From Algoriphagus machipongonensis (lineage in GTDB: Bacteria; Bacteroidota; Bacteroidia; Cytophagales; Cyclobacteriaceae), in NCBI RefSeq assembly GCF_000166275.1, contig NZ_CM001023.1, positions 1,454,501-1,518,500 on the forward strand: DNA of 64,000 bases, read 5' to 3'. Below the pieces are notes generated by a model. It searched no databases and was not told where the DNA came from. It worked only from the letters and a program-made list of their open reading frames with translations. Below are positions 27,627-36,512 of the stretch, piece by piece. The translations under genes were made by a program, and so were the position numbers. Numbering within the stretch: position 1 is the stretch's first letter; the number at the start of each line of letters is the position of its first letter.

Positions 27627-28760
27627 ATGTCAAAAAAAAGACATCTCATTTTAAGTGTTTTATACGAAACCAAACTGTTGGTCAGTCAATCAATTTTATG
27701 GTTGTGGATCAAACTAGGTTGGATGAAATCTATTCTGATTGTTCCCTACGAAGGCTTTGGCAATGAGAAAGAAATATTACTCGTCGGTCGAGTAATTCGT
27801 GATAATAGAATTGGGGTTTCTAGCCCAGAGGACAGTGTCTGGAAAAACATAGGGAAAATGCGAAGGAGGTTTATGAGTGTGGTCATTCCCAAAGTTACTT
27901 TGAGAGCAGAGTTTCAAGGCAAAGAGTATTTCGCAAAAACAGATGAGGAAGGTTATTTTGAATTTAAAATTCAACCTAAAGCCTCTTTGATATTACACTC
28001 GAGGTGGCAGGAAATAAAACTGACACTAATAGATGAGGTGATCAAAAATCAAGGGGAAGTAAGTGCTTATGCGGATGTCTTTTTACCAGTAGGGAATATC
28101 GATTTTGGGATTATTTCAGATGTGGATGACACTATTATTCCTACAGGAGCAATGCGAATGTTAGAAATGCTGAAAACTACTTTTGCTAAGAATGCACATA
28201 CCCGTGTTCCTTTTCCTGGAGTCGCTGAATTTTATAAAGCTTTGCAAAAAGGGACAGATGGGGTAGAAAGTAATCCGTTTTTTTACGTTTCAAGCAGCCC
28301 ATGGAATCTATATGATTTTCTACATGAACTACTTCAGATTCATCAGATTCCCAAAGGCCCTTTACTTCTAAGAGATATTGGGCTTTCTAGAACTGAATTG
28401 ATTGCAGGTAGCCATTCAGAGCATAAACTTGAGCAAATAAGACAGGTTTTAAGGACTTATTCGCAGTTGCCTTTCATTCTGATCGGTGATAGTGGGCAGG
28501 AAGATCCGGATATATATTTGCAAATTGTCAAGGAATTTCCAGGAAGAATAAGGATGGTTTTTATTCGGGATGTACATTCTTCAAGACATGAATATGTAGA
28601 AAGAGTCAAGGTGGAGTTACAAAAGCTGGGTGTGGATATGCTTTTGGTGAAGAATACTTTAGAGGCTTCCGAGTATGCTCTATCAAAAGGATGGATTAAC
28701 GAAGGGGATTTGATTGATATAGCAGAGGGCAAAGTGAAAGATGAAAAAGAAAGTAATTGA
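27627..28760 (+). CDS. App1-family phosphatase (DUF2183)
   Basis: A 377-residue protein of the App1/DUF2183 family, HAD-like phosphatases related to yeast phosphatidate phosphatase App1. The catalytic motif ISDVDDTIIPTGAM lies near residues 163-176, a Ser-rich motif FYVSSSPWNLYDF near 220-232 corresponds to HAD motif II, and LIGDSGQEDPDIY near 288-300 to motif IV. The N-terminal 160 residues form an all-beta domain. There is a short hydrophobic patch at the N terminus but no clear signal peptide. It is the third gene of the mmcQ-ABC-app1 operon. Phospholipid or phosphate-ester substrate is family knowledge, not proven here. Confidence 0.88.
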   Translation: MSKKRHLILSVLYETKLLVSQSILWLWIKLGWMKSILIVPYEGFGNEKEILLVGRVIRDNRIGVSSPEDSVWKNIGKMRRRFMSVVIPKVTLRAEFQGKEYFAKTDEEGYFEFKIQPKASLILHSRWQEIKLTLIDEVIKNQGEVSAYADVFLPVGNIDFGIISDVDDTIIPTGAMRMLEMLKTTFAKNAHTRVPFPGVAEFYKALQKGTDGVESNPFFYVSSSPWNLYDFLHELLQIHQIPKGPLLLRDIGLSRTELIAGSHSEHKLEQIRQVLRTYSQLPFILIGDSGQEDPDIYLQIVKEFPGRIRMVFIRDVHSSRHEYVERVKVELQKLGVDMLLVKNTLEASEYALSKGWINEGDLIDIAEGKVKDEKESN

Positions 28761-28761
28761 A

Positions 28762-29163
28762 TTAATCTTCCAAAGAAAGGATGTAACTCACCATAGCTTT
28801 GGCATCATCTTCATTGATTTCAGGATGAGGGGACATGATCGGATTTCCCCAAGATCCTGTGCCACCAGAAATCACTTTTCTTGCCAATAAATCTAGGTAA
28901 ACCTGAGAAGTTGGATACCTCTTTGCAATATCCCGAAAAGCGGGGCCTTTAGATCTCATGTCATCCTTGTGGCATTCTGAACAATCTGAATAAGAGATCA
29001 ATACTTCCCCTCTTTGGATCATCTCGTGATCTAATGGTTCATCTATTCCTTCTATAACCCGGATATAATCCTTCTCTTTTATTAAAGAGGTGTCTTTTGT
29101 GTCTGCGGAAGGTTTTTGGGTGCAGGCAGAAAGAATCATCAGTAGGATTATGCTACTCCTCAA
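28762..29163 (-). CDS. Mono-heme cytochrome c lipoprotein
   Basis: A 133-residue protein with a lipoprotein signal (IILLMILSAC, lipid-modified Cys near residue 14) and one class I cytochrome c domain. The heme motif is CSECH near residues 55-59, and a distal Met is likely in the NPIMSPHPEI segment near residue 108. The start is TTG at 29163: an in-frame TAA lies immediately upstream and the first internal ATG would remove most of the signal sequence. The gene ends 1 bp from the convergent App1 gene. It may shuttle electrons to the oxidase encoded at 5-11 kb, but nothing in the context proves it. Confidence 0.88.
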   Translation of the reverse strand: MRSSIILLMILSACTQKPSADTKDTSLIKEKDYIRVIEGIDEPLDHEMIQRGEVLISYSDCSECHKDDMRSKGPAFRDIAKRYPTSQVYLDLLARKVISGGTGSWGNPIMSPHPEINEDDAKAMVSYILSLED

Positions 29164-29193
29164 TTATTCTGGGGTTACGTTTTAGAAAACTAT

Positions 29194-29229
29194 AAAAAAA
29201 GAGAGGTAAGGCTTTTCGACCTTACCTCT
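29194..29229 (-). terminator. Intrinsic terminator after the SlyD-like gene (minus strand)
   Basis: A 10-bp perfect stem AGAGGTAAGG / CCTTACCTCT with an 8-nt loop. On the minus strand a T-run (the A-run at 29194-29200) follows. It lies 21 bp after the SlyD-like stop. Confidence 0.87.
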
Positions 29230-29249
29230 TGAACTAATTAATTTCAGTG

Positions 29250-29774
29250 TCAATCATGAGCTCCATGTTCTCCATGAACATGGCCATGCGCTAATTCCTC
29301 CTCAGTTGCTTCTCTGACTTCGATGATTTTCCCATCAAAATGAAGGTCAAAACCTACCAAAGGATGGTTAAAGTCAAGCATGATTTCCTCGCCAAGGTCT
29401 TTGATGATCTTTGCTTGCATTGGTATTCCATCTTCATCCATCAAAGGAAGAAAGTTTCCCTCTGCCAGCATGTCTTCGTTGAACCCTTGCTGCGAGGAAA
29501 ATTGAGATTTTGGTAGATTTACTAGAAGTTCCTCGTCTGCTTCACCATAAGCCTCTTCTACTGCTAGCGTAAAGGAGAAATCTTCTCCCTCAGCCTGACC
29601 AGCTAACAAATTTTCGAATTTTTCTGGAAGCCCACTTTGTCCAAAAAGGAAGTAAAAAGGGTCTTCAGTATCTCTGATTTCTACACTAAATGGTGCAGAC
29701 TCTATTTCATCTTCTAGTTTGCTGACTTTGAGTTCGTAGGTTAAGCCAACAACCGTATTGTTTTTGATTTTCAT
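29250..29774 (-). CDS. SlyD-like FKBP-type peptidyl-prolyl cis-trans isomerase
   Basis: A 174-residue FKBP-type prolyl isomerase with a SlyD-like insert-in-flap domain. The first strand (KNNTVVGLTYELKV), the FLFGQSGLPEKFENLLAGQAEGE segment (about 48-70) and the insert beginning VEEAYGEADEELLVNLPKSQF (about 76) follow SlyD. The tail is His-rich (HGHVHGEHGAHD), reminiscent of the metal-binding tail of SlyD but much shorter and Cys-free. ATG 29774 is chosen; the longer frame to 29795 overlaps the upstream methyltransferase. It folds proteins in the cytoplasm and may deliver nickel, which is not shown here. Confidence 0.9.
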   Translation of the reverse strand: MKIKNNTVVGLTYELKVSKLEDEIESAPFSVEIRDTEDPFYFLFGQSGLPEKFENLLAGQAEGEDFSFTLAVEEAYGEADEELLVNLPKSQFSSQQGFNEDMLAEGNFLPLMDEDGIPMQAKIIKDLGEEIMLDFNHPLVGFDLHFDGKIIEVREATEEELAHGHVHGEHGAHD

Positions 29775-29781
29775 AAATTCA

Positions 29782-30504
29782 TTAATTAATGCCATGCTTC
29801 AAGCGAATGCTGATTCTTTCTTTCAAAACCTGCCATTTGCTTCTTGGGGTTGATTTTTCTAATGGTTTTTGTGATCTGAAGATAAAATATTGGTAATCTT
29901 TTTCAGTATAAAAGACTGGATAGGTCTCCATTTTTTCTAGGTAAAAGCCACAGGAAGTGATGCTTTTAATTAAATCTCCAGAATCTAACGGTTGGTCTAT
30001 GACCTGAAGTTTTTCGGGTTCATTATTGATCATCCATTGTAAATATCTCGGAGCAGGTATATGCACAAATATGACCGAATCCTGATGTGAATGCTCCTGA
30101 ATGTTTTGGAATAACCTTTTGTGCTGATCCACTGGGATATGTTCCAAAACGTCTGGAAACACAAAAAAGTCGAATGACTGATTTTCCTTGTGAAAATTGG
30201 ACATGTCTGAAACTTCAAACTTCAGGTTTTTATGCTCTTTCCAAATCACTTTTGCCTTGTCAATACTTTCAGGGCTAATGTCCACTGCTAAAACTTCTCC
30301 TTGAGGTACTTGGCTTGCCAATAAACTACTGACTGTTCCTATCCCACATCCAACTTCTAGTATTCTGTGATGCTTCTCAAGCCCCGCTGCTTTCACCTTA
30401 TCGAGGATACTCAAATGGCGAGAGTTAATGCCAGTTTTCTCTTGTTTTTCAGAAAACTGATCATAATAGCTGATGATTTTATCTTTAGGCTCTTCCATTT
30501 TCAT
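29782..30504 (-). CDS. Class I SAM-dependent methyltransferase
   Basis: A 240-residue methyltransferase. Motif I reads ILEVGCGIGTVSSLLA (about 43-58), an acidic residue ends strand 2 (VLAVDISPESID, about 70), and motif IV is FDFFVFPDVLEHIP (about 108). This is the small-molecule or lipid/quinone type of class I enzyme; the substrate cannot be told. The start overlaps the upstream YfhO-like gene by 20 bp and the stop is 7 bp before the SlyD-like start, so the three minus-strand genes are one operon. Met3 (30498) is an alternative start. Confidence 0.9.
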   Translation of the reverse strand: MKMEEPKDKIISYYDQFSEKQEKTGINSRHLSILDKVKAAGLEKHHRILEVGCGIGTVSSLLASQVPQGEVLAVDISPESIDKAKVIWKEHKNLKFEVSDMSNFHKENQSFDFFVFPDVLEHIPVDQHKRLFQNIQEHSHQDSVIFVHIPAPRYLQWMINNEPEKLQVIDQPLDSGDLIKSITSCGFYLEKMETYPVFYTEKDYQYFIFRSQKPLEKSTPRSKWQVLKERISIRLKHGIN

Positions 30505-32896
30505 CTTTTATGGTAAAGAATATTCCTGCTATTAATCCTATAAGGATCAAGTATTGGAATATAATCATTGGGGTTTTGGTGCTGTAATAGCTGTCTGGAG
30601 CAAATTGAAACTCTATTTCATGCTGCCCTGCTGGTAAGCTTAACCCTCTTAAAAGATAATCAGTTCTAAGAATTTCGGATTTTTCACCATCGATGGTAGC
30701 AGTCCAACCCACAGGATAATATATCTCCGAGAATACTGCCAGTCCTCCTTGGTTCATATTAGCTGAGTAAGTCAGCTTGTTAGGTGCGTGCGAGGTAAGT
30801 TCAATGCTTCCTGAACCAGCCGGGATTTGACCGAATTCTTCCTTGTTGATGGTAGCTGTCGATTTCGTGTTGATCTCGCCAATGACTTTAATCTCCTCTT
30901 CATTACTTGTTACAGTACGAATGTCACTTGGAATCCATGCTGCACCGTTAGCAGCTTGATTTTCAAATACAGCATTTGCTGCATTGCCAGCAATGATATA
31001 TTTTGTGTTTAACATATTGAAGGTTTGAATTCCTTCAAAATCAAAATCCCCTTCCTGAGCCTTGCTTAAAAAAGCGCTTAATTCATCTGAAAGTCTATAG
31101 TCAATCAAGTCCTGAAACCTCCTCATTTTGGCACCATGGTAACCTCCAATTGCATGAAACCTATAACTTGCTCGTCCCGCAGACATTAGCCCTTCAGTTA
31201 AGTCCAGAACTCTGAAATAACCCGTGTCTTTTTCAATTTCCTTGTCAGCAGGAGTAGCGCTGAAGTAGGATTGGGAAGGGCTTACATCAAAGGACTCATT
31301 ATTTAAATAGGGCCTATTGATCGTCCAAAGATCCGCTAAAACCAGAACGAATAAGCCTGCTCCAAGAATAAGGTCATTTATTTTACCTTTTACGGTAAAG
31401 TAAATTAAGGCAAATGCAGCTGCCAGAAAGCCTAAGCTTCTAAATGCACTGGACTGAAGCATCGATTTCCTATCTTCTCTAAGTGGTCCAAGTAGCCAGT
31501 CTGGTAAAGTCTGGTCAGCGGCTCCTGCATATCTAAACATACCTGCACCCACAATAAAGAGTAAAATTAACCCTCCGGTGACAGCGCCAGCCATCATAAG
31601 TGATTTGGTCTGCTTCTCTGTTATTAGTTTTTCTAAGGAAATAATTCCAAGCACAGGAATTGCAAATAGGGTCATCCCAAGAGCCATAGAGACAGCTCTG
31701 AATTTATTGTAATAAGGGAAGTAGTCGAAAAGGAAGTAATTAAACCATGAAAGATTTTTACCCCAAGAGAGCATCAGGGAAAAAACTATGATCACTCCGA
31801 AGCTAATAAGTGTTTGTTTTGGAGCTGCCCATATACCAAGTACTGCTAAGAAAATCAAGATGACTCCACCATAGATAGGTCCTCCAGTAAATGGTTGGTC
31901 TCCCCAATAAGTAGGAGCTCCTTGAACGATCCCATTGATCTGGGCAGGATCCATTCCTTGCTGTCTAAGTGCTGTTTCCGTTGCAGAATTTTTAGGTAAA
32001 GGAGAGCTAGACCCGCCTCCATAAAAGTCAGGTATTAATAAAGTGAAAGATTCCATGATACCATTGGACCAGCCAAAAGCATAATCCTTTGCTAAACCTG
32101 CTTCTTTACTCTCAATCGTTACTTCTCCACGGGTAGAATATTTAGAGTATTCTAAAGCTGTTGCCAGTCTTCCAATATTTCCACCTACAGCTAGAAACGT
32201 ACCTAAAGCTAAAATCCCTACCGTTTTTCCTAAGCTCGCCCAGCCTTCTTTTTTCCATTCAAAAATTAGTCTGACGATCACGTAAATACCTAAAATCAAA
32301 AAGGTGTAATAGGTGATTTGTACGTGATTGAATTTAAACTGCAATAGAAGTCCTAATGCAAGGATCGAAGCTCCGAGTATCCTTTTTCTTTCAAAGGCAA
32401 GGTGTACGCCTGTCAAAATCAAAGGAATTAAACATTCTGCCCATATTTTAGCATTGTGCCCTGCAGCAAGGCTGAGTAAGTTGTAGCTGTTTAAGGCAAA
32501 AGCTAAACTACCCAAAATGGCGAAAGTAGGCCTGACTTTTAAGCTTAATAAGAGAATGTACATCCCAACCATGCCTAAGAATAAGCCATTGATAGGGTGA
32601 GGAAGACCTAAGCTTAGCACGGATACTACCGCATTGGTAATGTCTCCTGGGAACTCCATGCTAATAAAATAAGCAGGCATTCCGCCAAACATGCTGTTGG
32701 TCCAAAGCGCTTCCTCGCCAGTTGCCTCGCGGAAATCCATGGCTTCTTTAGCAGAACCTTCCCATTTTAGTATATCCCCTTGGAATATGACTTTGTCTTC
32801 TAATAATAGAGGTGAAAAATAAAATGCAACAATGGCATAAAATATGGCTACTCCTATGGCGTGAGGAAGTATATTCTTTTTAAAATCTATCGTCAT
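30485..32896 (-). CDS. YfhO family membrane protein
   Basis: An 803-residue integral membrane protein with about twelve to fourteen helices over residues 8-530 and a final helix at 775-795, with a large extracytoplasmic beta-rich domain between them. The layout and the N-terminal ILKWEGSAKEAMDFREATGE, about residues 40-60, match the YfhO family (GT-C-like, thought to act in cell-envelope glycosylation or lipid-linked sugar transfer). It is the first gene of a minus-strand operon with the methyltransferase and SlyD-like gene. The start codon overlaps a short plus-strand frame at 32895. Confidence 0.88.
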   Translation of the reverse strand: MTIDFKKNILPHAIGVAIFYAIVAFYFSPLLLEDKVIFQGDILKWEGSAKEAMDFREATGEEALWTNSMFGGMPAYFISMEFPGDITNAVVSVLSLGLPHPINGLFLGMVGMYILLLSLKVRPTFAILGSLAFALNSYNLLSLAAGHNAKIWAECLIPLILTGVHLAFERKRILGASILALGLLLQFKFNHVQITYYTFLILGIYVIVRLIFEWKKEGWASLGKTVGILALGTFLAVGGNIGRLATALEYSKYSTRGEVTIESKEAGLAKDYAFGWSNGIMESFTLLIPDFYGGGSSSPLPKNSATETALRQQGMDPAQINGIVQGAPTYWGDQPFTGGPIYGGVILIFLAVLGIWAAPKQTLISFGVIIVFSLMLSWGKNLSWFNYFLFDYFPYYNKFRAVSMALGMTLFAIPVLGIISLEKLITEKQTKSLMMAGAVTGGLILLFIVGAGMFRYAGAADQTLPDWLLGPLREDRKSMLQSSAFRSLGFLAAAFALIYFTVKGKINDLILGAGLFVLVLADLWTINRPYLNNESFDVSPSQSYFSATPADKEIEKDTGYFRVLDLTEGLMSAGRASYRFHAIGGYHGAKMRRFQDLIDYRLSDELSAFLSKAQEGDFDFEGIQTFNMLNTKYIIAGNAANAVFENQAANGAAWIPSDIRTVTSNEEEIKVIGEINTKSTATINKEEFGQIPAGSGSIELTSHAPNKLTYSANMNQGGLAVFSEIYYPVGWTATIDGEKSEILRTDYLLRGLSLPAGQHEIEFQFAPDSYYSTKTPMIIFQYLILIGLIAGIFFTIKDENGRA

Positions 32897-33047
32897 GAAA
32901 GAAGTATTTTCGGAGATTTTTTCAATGCTTGCGCAAATTAGGAATTTAAACCCAAACAGACCTAATCAAGAAGTAGGGGACATTTTAGGAATAGATGAAA
33001 TGAATCTTTCTATCCCTGATGAAATTCATTACTTTTGCACCAAATAG
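32895..33047 (+). CDS. Speculative 50-residue reading frame between yfhO-like gene and ffh
   Basis: Found by reading the intergenic DNA. ATG 32895 to TAG 33045-33047 encodes 50 residues beginning MKEVFSEIFSMLAQI and ending HYFCTK, acidic and without a signal or helix. It starts on the start codon of the divergent YfhO gene, and its 3' end overlaps the ffh promoter motif. That overlap argues against, and the lack of stop codons in 50 AT-rich codons argues mildly for, a real or decaying gene. Confidence 0.25.
   Translation: MKEVFSEIFSMLAQIRNLNPNRPNQEVGDILGIDEMNLSIPDEIHYFCTK
33030..33037 (+). promoter_or_regulatory. Candidate Bacteroidota -7 promoter element for ffh
   Basis: TACTTTTG (followed by CACC) matches TAnnTTTG exactly and lies 21 bp upstream of the ffh ATG, the usual short leader distance. 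The upstream -33 element is not obvious. Confidence 0.6.
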
Positions 33048-33058
33048 CCGCAATAGGA

Positions 33059-34393
33059 ATGTTTGATAATTTAAGTTTTAAACTAGACCGGGCTTTCAAA
33101 ACTTTGAAAGGAACCGGGACCATCACTGAAATTAACGTTGCCACAACTGTCAAGGAGATCAGAAGAGCCTTGATTGATGCCGACGTAAACTATAAAGTTG
33201 CCAAAGAAGTAACAGATAAGATTAAGCAAGAAGCTTTGGGTAGAGATGTATTGATCTCTGTTTCTCCAGGACAATTGCTTGTGAAAATCACACAGGAGGA
33301 GCTTACCAAATTAATGGGCGGTACCAAAGTGGAGATCAATCTTAGCGGAGATCCATCTGTTGTCTTGATTTCAGGTCTTCAGGGTTCTGGTAAAACAACA
33401 TTTTCCGGTAAACTAGCAAGTCTTTTAAAGAAGCAAGGCCGCCAGGTGCTTTTGGTAGCTTGTGATATTTATAGACCCGCTGCAATCGACCAGTTGAAAG
33501 TATTGGGAGAGCAAGTTGGAGTGGAGGTTTATGCCGAGCCCGAAAATAAAAATGCTTTAGAAATTGCAAACAATGCGATTGCTTACGCAAAAAAATCTGG
33601 AAAGAAAACAGTCATAGTCGATACTGCAGGTCGTCTAGCAGTTGATGAGCAGATGATGCAAGAGATCGAAGCTTTGAAAAAAGCTTTGAACCCATCAGAG
33701 ACCTTGTTTGTAGTAGATTCCATGACGGGTCAAGATGCAGTGAATACTGCAAAGACCTTTGATGAGCGATTGGATTTCAACGGAGTAGTATTGACCAAGT
33801 TGGATGGTGATACTCGAGGTGGAGCTGCCATTTCTATTCGCCATGTAGTAAATAAACCCATCAAATTCATCTCTACAGGTGAGAAGATGGAAAATATTGA
33901 CGTGTTCCACCCTGATCGTATGTCTCAGAGAATTCTGGGGATGGGTGATGTTATTTCTTTGGTTGAAAGAGCTCAGCAATCATTTGATGAAGATGAGGCG
34001 AAGCGAATTAATGCCAAGATCCGTCAAAACAATTTTAATTTTGATGATTTCCTTTCTCAGCTTGAGCAGGTTAAGAAGATGGGTAATATCAAGGATTTGA
34101 TGGGGATGATTCCGGGAATGGGCAAAGCAATGAAAGGTTTGGATATCGACGATGATTCATTTAAGCCGATCGAAGCGATCATTAAAAGTATGACGCCAAA
34201 AGAGCGCCATCAACCAGATATTATTGATGGAAGCAGGAGAAAAAGAATTGCGAATGGTTCGGGAAGAACCATCACAGAGGTGAATAACCTGATGAAGCAG
34301 TTCAGCGATATGCGGAAGATGATGAAGCAAATGAATAAAATGGGCGGAGCAAAAGCCGCCATGAGCAAATTAATGCCTCCGGGAGGCAGATAA
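33059..34393 (+). CDS. ffh: Signal recognition particle GTPase Ffh
   Basis: A 444-residue Ffh, the protein subunit of the signal recognition particle that targets nascent membrane proteins to FtsY and the translocon. The N domain (1-85), the G domain with P-loop GLQGSGKTT (about 106-114), DTAGRLAVD (about 190), TKLDGDTRGG (about 247) and the Met-rich M domain with the RNA-binding GSGRTITEVNNLMKQFSDM region (about 400-418) are complete. ATG 33059 is chosen because the longer frame starts inside the promoter motif. The end is rich in Met, Lys and Gly, as usual. Confidence 0.97.
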   Translation: MFDNLSFKLDRAFKTLKGTGTITEINVATTVKEIRRALIDADVNYKVAKEVTDKIKQEALGRDVLISVSPGQLLVKITQEELTKLMGGTKVEINLSGDPSVVLISGLQGSGKTTFSGKLASLLKKQGRQVLLVACDIYRPAAIDQLKVLGEQVGVEVYAEPENKNALEIANNAIAYAKKSGKKTVIVDTAGRLAVDEQMMQEIEALKKALNPSETLFVVDSMTGQDAVNTAKTFDERLDFNGVVLTKLDGDTRGGAAISIRHVVNKPIKFISTGEKMENIDVFHPDRMSQRILGMGDVISLVERAQQSFDEDEAKRINAKIRQNNFNFDDFLSQLEQVKKMGNIKDLMGMIPGMGKAMKGLDIDDDSFKPIEAIIKSMTPKERHQPDIIDGSRRKRIANGSGRTITEVNNLMKQFSDMRKMMKQMNKMGGAKAAMSKLMPPGGR

Positions 34394-34394
34394 A

Positions 34395-34425
34395 CAAAAA
34401 AGGAGCTTTTCAGCTCCTTTTTTGT
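34395..34425. terminator. Bidirectional intrinsic terminator between ffh and the LytTR regulator
   Basis: ACAAAAAAGGAGCT / AGCTCCTTTTTTGT with loop TTTC. It starts at the ffh stop and ends at the stop of the convergent regulator gene, with A/T tails on both sides. Confidence 0.9.
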
Positions 34426-34426
34426 T

Positions 34427-35176
34427 TTAGTTCATCCACTTGCTTATAAATTCCAGAAAAGCTTCTTTATAATTATCGCCGACTGCAATTTGATGCTTTC
34501 CTATTTGGATCACATTTTTTGAAACCGAATCAATATGATTCAAAGCAACAATATAAGAACGGTGAACTCTCATAAATTGCTGAGAGGGGAGCAGTTCTTC
34601 CATGCTCTTCAGACTAGTCAGAGAGAGCATTGGGTTAGGCTTGGACAGCAAATGAACTTTCACATAATCCTTGTAGGCTTCCACACAGGCGATGTCTTTA
34701 AGAATGACTTTGACTAGCTGGTATTCAACTTTCAAAAAAATGTATTCGGGCTGTGCGGAATCACTTTGTGAAGCAACTGCCGGTTGTGAGTGGTTTTTTA
34801 AACGTTCAAAATAGCTGAAAGCTTTAGTGGAGGCATTCAAAAAATCCTCATAACTGTAAGGCTTCAGTAAGTAATCAAGCGCTTCAACCTTGTATCCTTC
34901 AATAGCAAATTGATGGTATGCCGTGGCAAAGATGATTCTCGTATTATCTGAGTTTTTCTTCCCATCCAAAACTCTTGCGAGCTCCATACCTGACAGATCA
35001 GGCATTTGGATGTCCATGAAAATTAACTGAATTTCATTTTGATTGATAAAGCCTAAGGCTTCAACGCCATTGGTGAATTTACCTATCAAATTCAAAAAGG
35101 AGGTTTGCTCGATAAATTTACAAATTAGGTCGAGTGCTAATGGTTCATCATCGATGGCTATACAATTGAGTTTCAT
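34427..35176 (-). CDS. LytTR-type response regulator
   Basis: A 249-residue two-component regulator. The receiver domain (about 1-125) has acidic residues IDDEP (about 8-10), the phospho-accepting Asp in IFMDIQMPDLSG (about 55) and Lys in YLLKPYSYE (about 104). The C-terminal LytTR DNA-binding domain (about 145-249) shows the motifs IACVEAYKDYVKVHL and MRVHRSYIVALNHI. ATG 35176 overlaps the kinase stop by four bases (ATGA), so the two are translated together. The obvious candidate target is the divergent TonB-receptor-like gene at 36513. Confidence 0.94.
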   Translation of the reverse strand: MKLNCIAIDDEPLALDLICKFIEQTSFLNLIGKFTNGVEALGFINQNEIQLIFMDIQMPDLSGMELARVLDGKKNSDNTRIIFATAYHQFAIEGYKVEALDYLLKPYSYEDFLNASTKAFSYFERLKNHSQPAVASQSDSAQPEYIFLKVEYQLVKVILKDIACVEAYKDYVKVHLLSKPNPMLSLTSLKSMEELLPSQQFMRVHRSYIVALNHIDSVSKNVIQIGKHQIAVGDNYKEAFLEFISKWMN

Positions 35177-36255
35177 GCCAAGTTGATTGTCAGGTTTACC
35201 CAATATTCATTTTTTGCCTCGTCCTTACCAAATTTGAGCTTATGTTTATTTGGGTAGAGCAATTCTAGTCTTCTTTGAGTATTAACCATTCCAATACCGT
35301 TTTCTTTAGCTTCTGGGCTGTCGGAGTGAATCGGGAAAATCTGGTTACGAGTTTCAAAAAACAAGGTGTCTCCCATAACTTCCAATCGGATAGATATTTC
35401 ACATTCTTTTTGATTGCTTATCCCATGCTTAAAAGAGTTCTCTAGGAAAGGTAAAAGCAACATAGGAGCTATGATTTGGTCTTCTTTGGGCTCTTCAATT
35501 TTTAAATTAAGTATCACATTTGGTGTTAACCTCATTTTCATGAGTTCGATGTAATCTTGTATAAAATTAACTTCCTTTTTCAGCAATGTCTCATCCTTTT
35601 GATTTTCATAAAGGACGTATCTCATCATTCTAGAAAGCTTCAAAAGAGCTTTTTGTGCTTTTTCTACATTAAGGTTGGTCAGCGAATAGATATTATTTAG
35701 TGTATTGAAAAAGAAGTGTGGGTTGATTTGAGCTTTCAAATAAGAAAGTTCGGTGTTGATTCGCTGTCTTTCAAGATCTTGCCTTTTCTCTTCATCTCTT
35801 CTCCATTTTTGTACTAATGCCAGGGAAGTACTAAGCCCAATCGATACCATGTAAAGTAGAATCTGGAATACATCACCAGGTAACCATCTTTTTCTTTGCT
35901 CATAGGGTTCCCCAGGATTGAAGAACTCATGCATCTTCATAGGATACTTAATGAACTGCTCGAAATATATGATTGAAAAGTAAAAAAGTACCGCCCCACT
36001 GACCACCAATAACAGGTATTTATAGTTTCTTCCCTTTAATAAAACCTTTGGGACAAAAATGGAAACGTTGCAATAAAATACACTTATTAAAAAGGCTACC
36101 AGGAATACCTGTTTAAACCAAAATGCATCTGGTAATTCGTTATTTCCCATTCTCCAAGAGAGAGGGGAAAGAAGAATGAGGACAATACAGAGCATTACCC
36201 ATCCGAGAAAATGGACAAGGAATGAAAGGTTCTTTTTCGTGCTAAAAGGGAACAT
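35173..36255 (-). CDS. LytS/YehU-type sensor histidine kinase
   Basis: A 360-residue kinase with four hydrophobic helices (about residues 10-30, 40-62, 75-95, 125-145), a short coiled-coil linker and the His_kinase domain with the phospho-accepting His in LKAQINPHFFFNTLNNIYS (about residue 192), followed by an ATP-binding domain with PFLENSFKHGI (about 268) and NGIGMVNTQRRLELLY (about 326). The first helices lack a periplasmic sensor domain, so sensing must be within the membrane. ATG 36255 is chosen; the longer frame starts with TTG. It forms a two-component pair with the overlapping LytTR regulator. Confidence 0.93.
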   Translation of the reverse strand: MFPFSTKKNLSFLVHFLGWVMLCIVLILLSPLSWRMGNNELPDAFWFKQVFLVAFLISVFYCNVSIFVPKVLLKGRNYKYLLLVVSGAVLFYFSIIYFEQFIKYPMKMHEFFNPGEPYEQRKRWLPGDVFQILLYMVSIGLSTSLALVQKWRRDEEKRQDLERQRINTELSYLKAQINPHFFFNTLNNIYSLTNLNVEKAQKALLKLSRMMRYVLYENQKDETLLKKEVNFIQDYIELMKMRLTPNVILNLKIEEPKEDQIIAPMLLLPFLENSFKHGISNQKECEISIRLEVMGDTLFFETRNQIFPIHSDSPEAKENGIGMVNTQRRLELLYPNKHKLKFGKDEAKNEYWVNLTINLA

Positions 36256-36353
36256 AGGCCTTAATTGTATATCCAAACTAAGGAAAAGAAGCCCGAACCC
36301 TCAAATGAATTCGGTCAATAGTATGATTACATCTTCGAAACCCCTATATGAGC

Positions 36354-36371
36354 GGATAAAGCGGTTTATCC
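36354..36371 (+). repeat. Inverted repeat in the regulator/receptor intergenic region
   Basis: A perfect 7-bp inverted repeat GGATAAA-GCGG-TTTATCC in the 257-bp region between the divergent kinase gene and the TonB-receptor-like gene. It has no T-run, so it is not a terminator; it could be an operator or a leader hairpin. Confidence 0.35.
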
Positions 36372-36512
36372 ATAGAAACTCTGGGTTTGTCTGGTGAAAA
36401 GGGTGTTTTGTCGATAAAACAATCCCAGTGGTCTATTACACCATTAAAGTGTAAAACATACACTGTTGTTTTGCTGTACATAACTGTGTAACGCAACTCA
36501 GCAACGACGAAA

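Noticed and set aside
36176..36397. 73-aa plus-strand frame over the kinase start and intergenic region
   Set aside because: It lies mostly antisense to the histidine kinase gene, has no protein-like features and its end covers the intergenic inverted repeat; a shadow frame.
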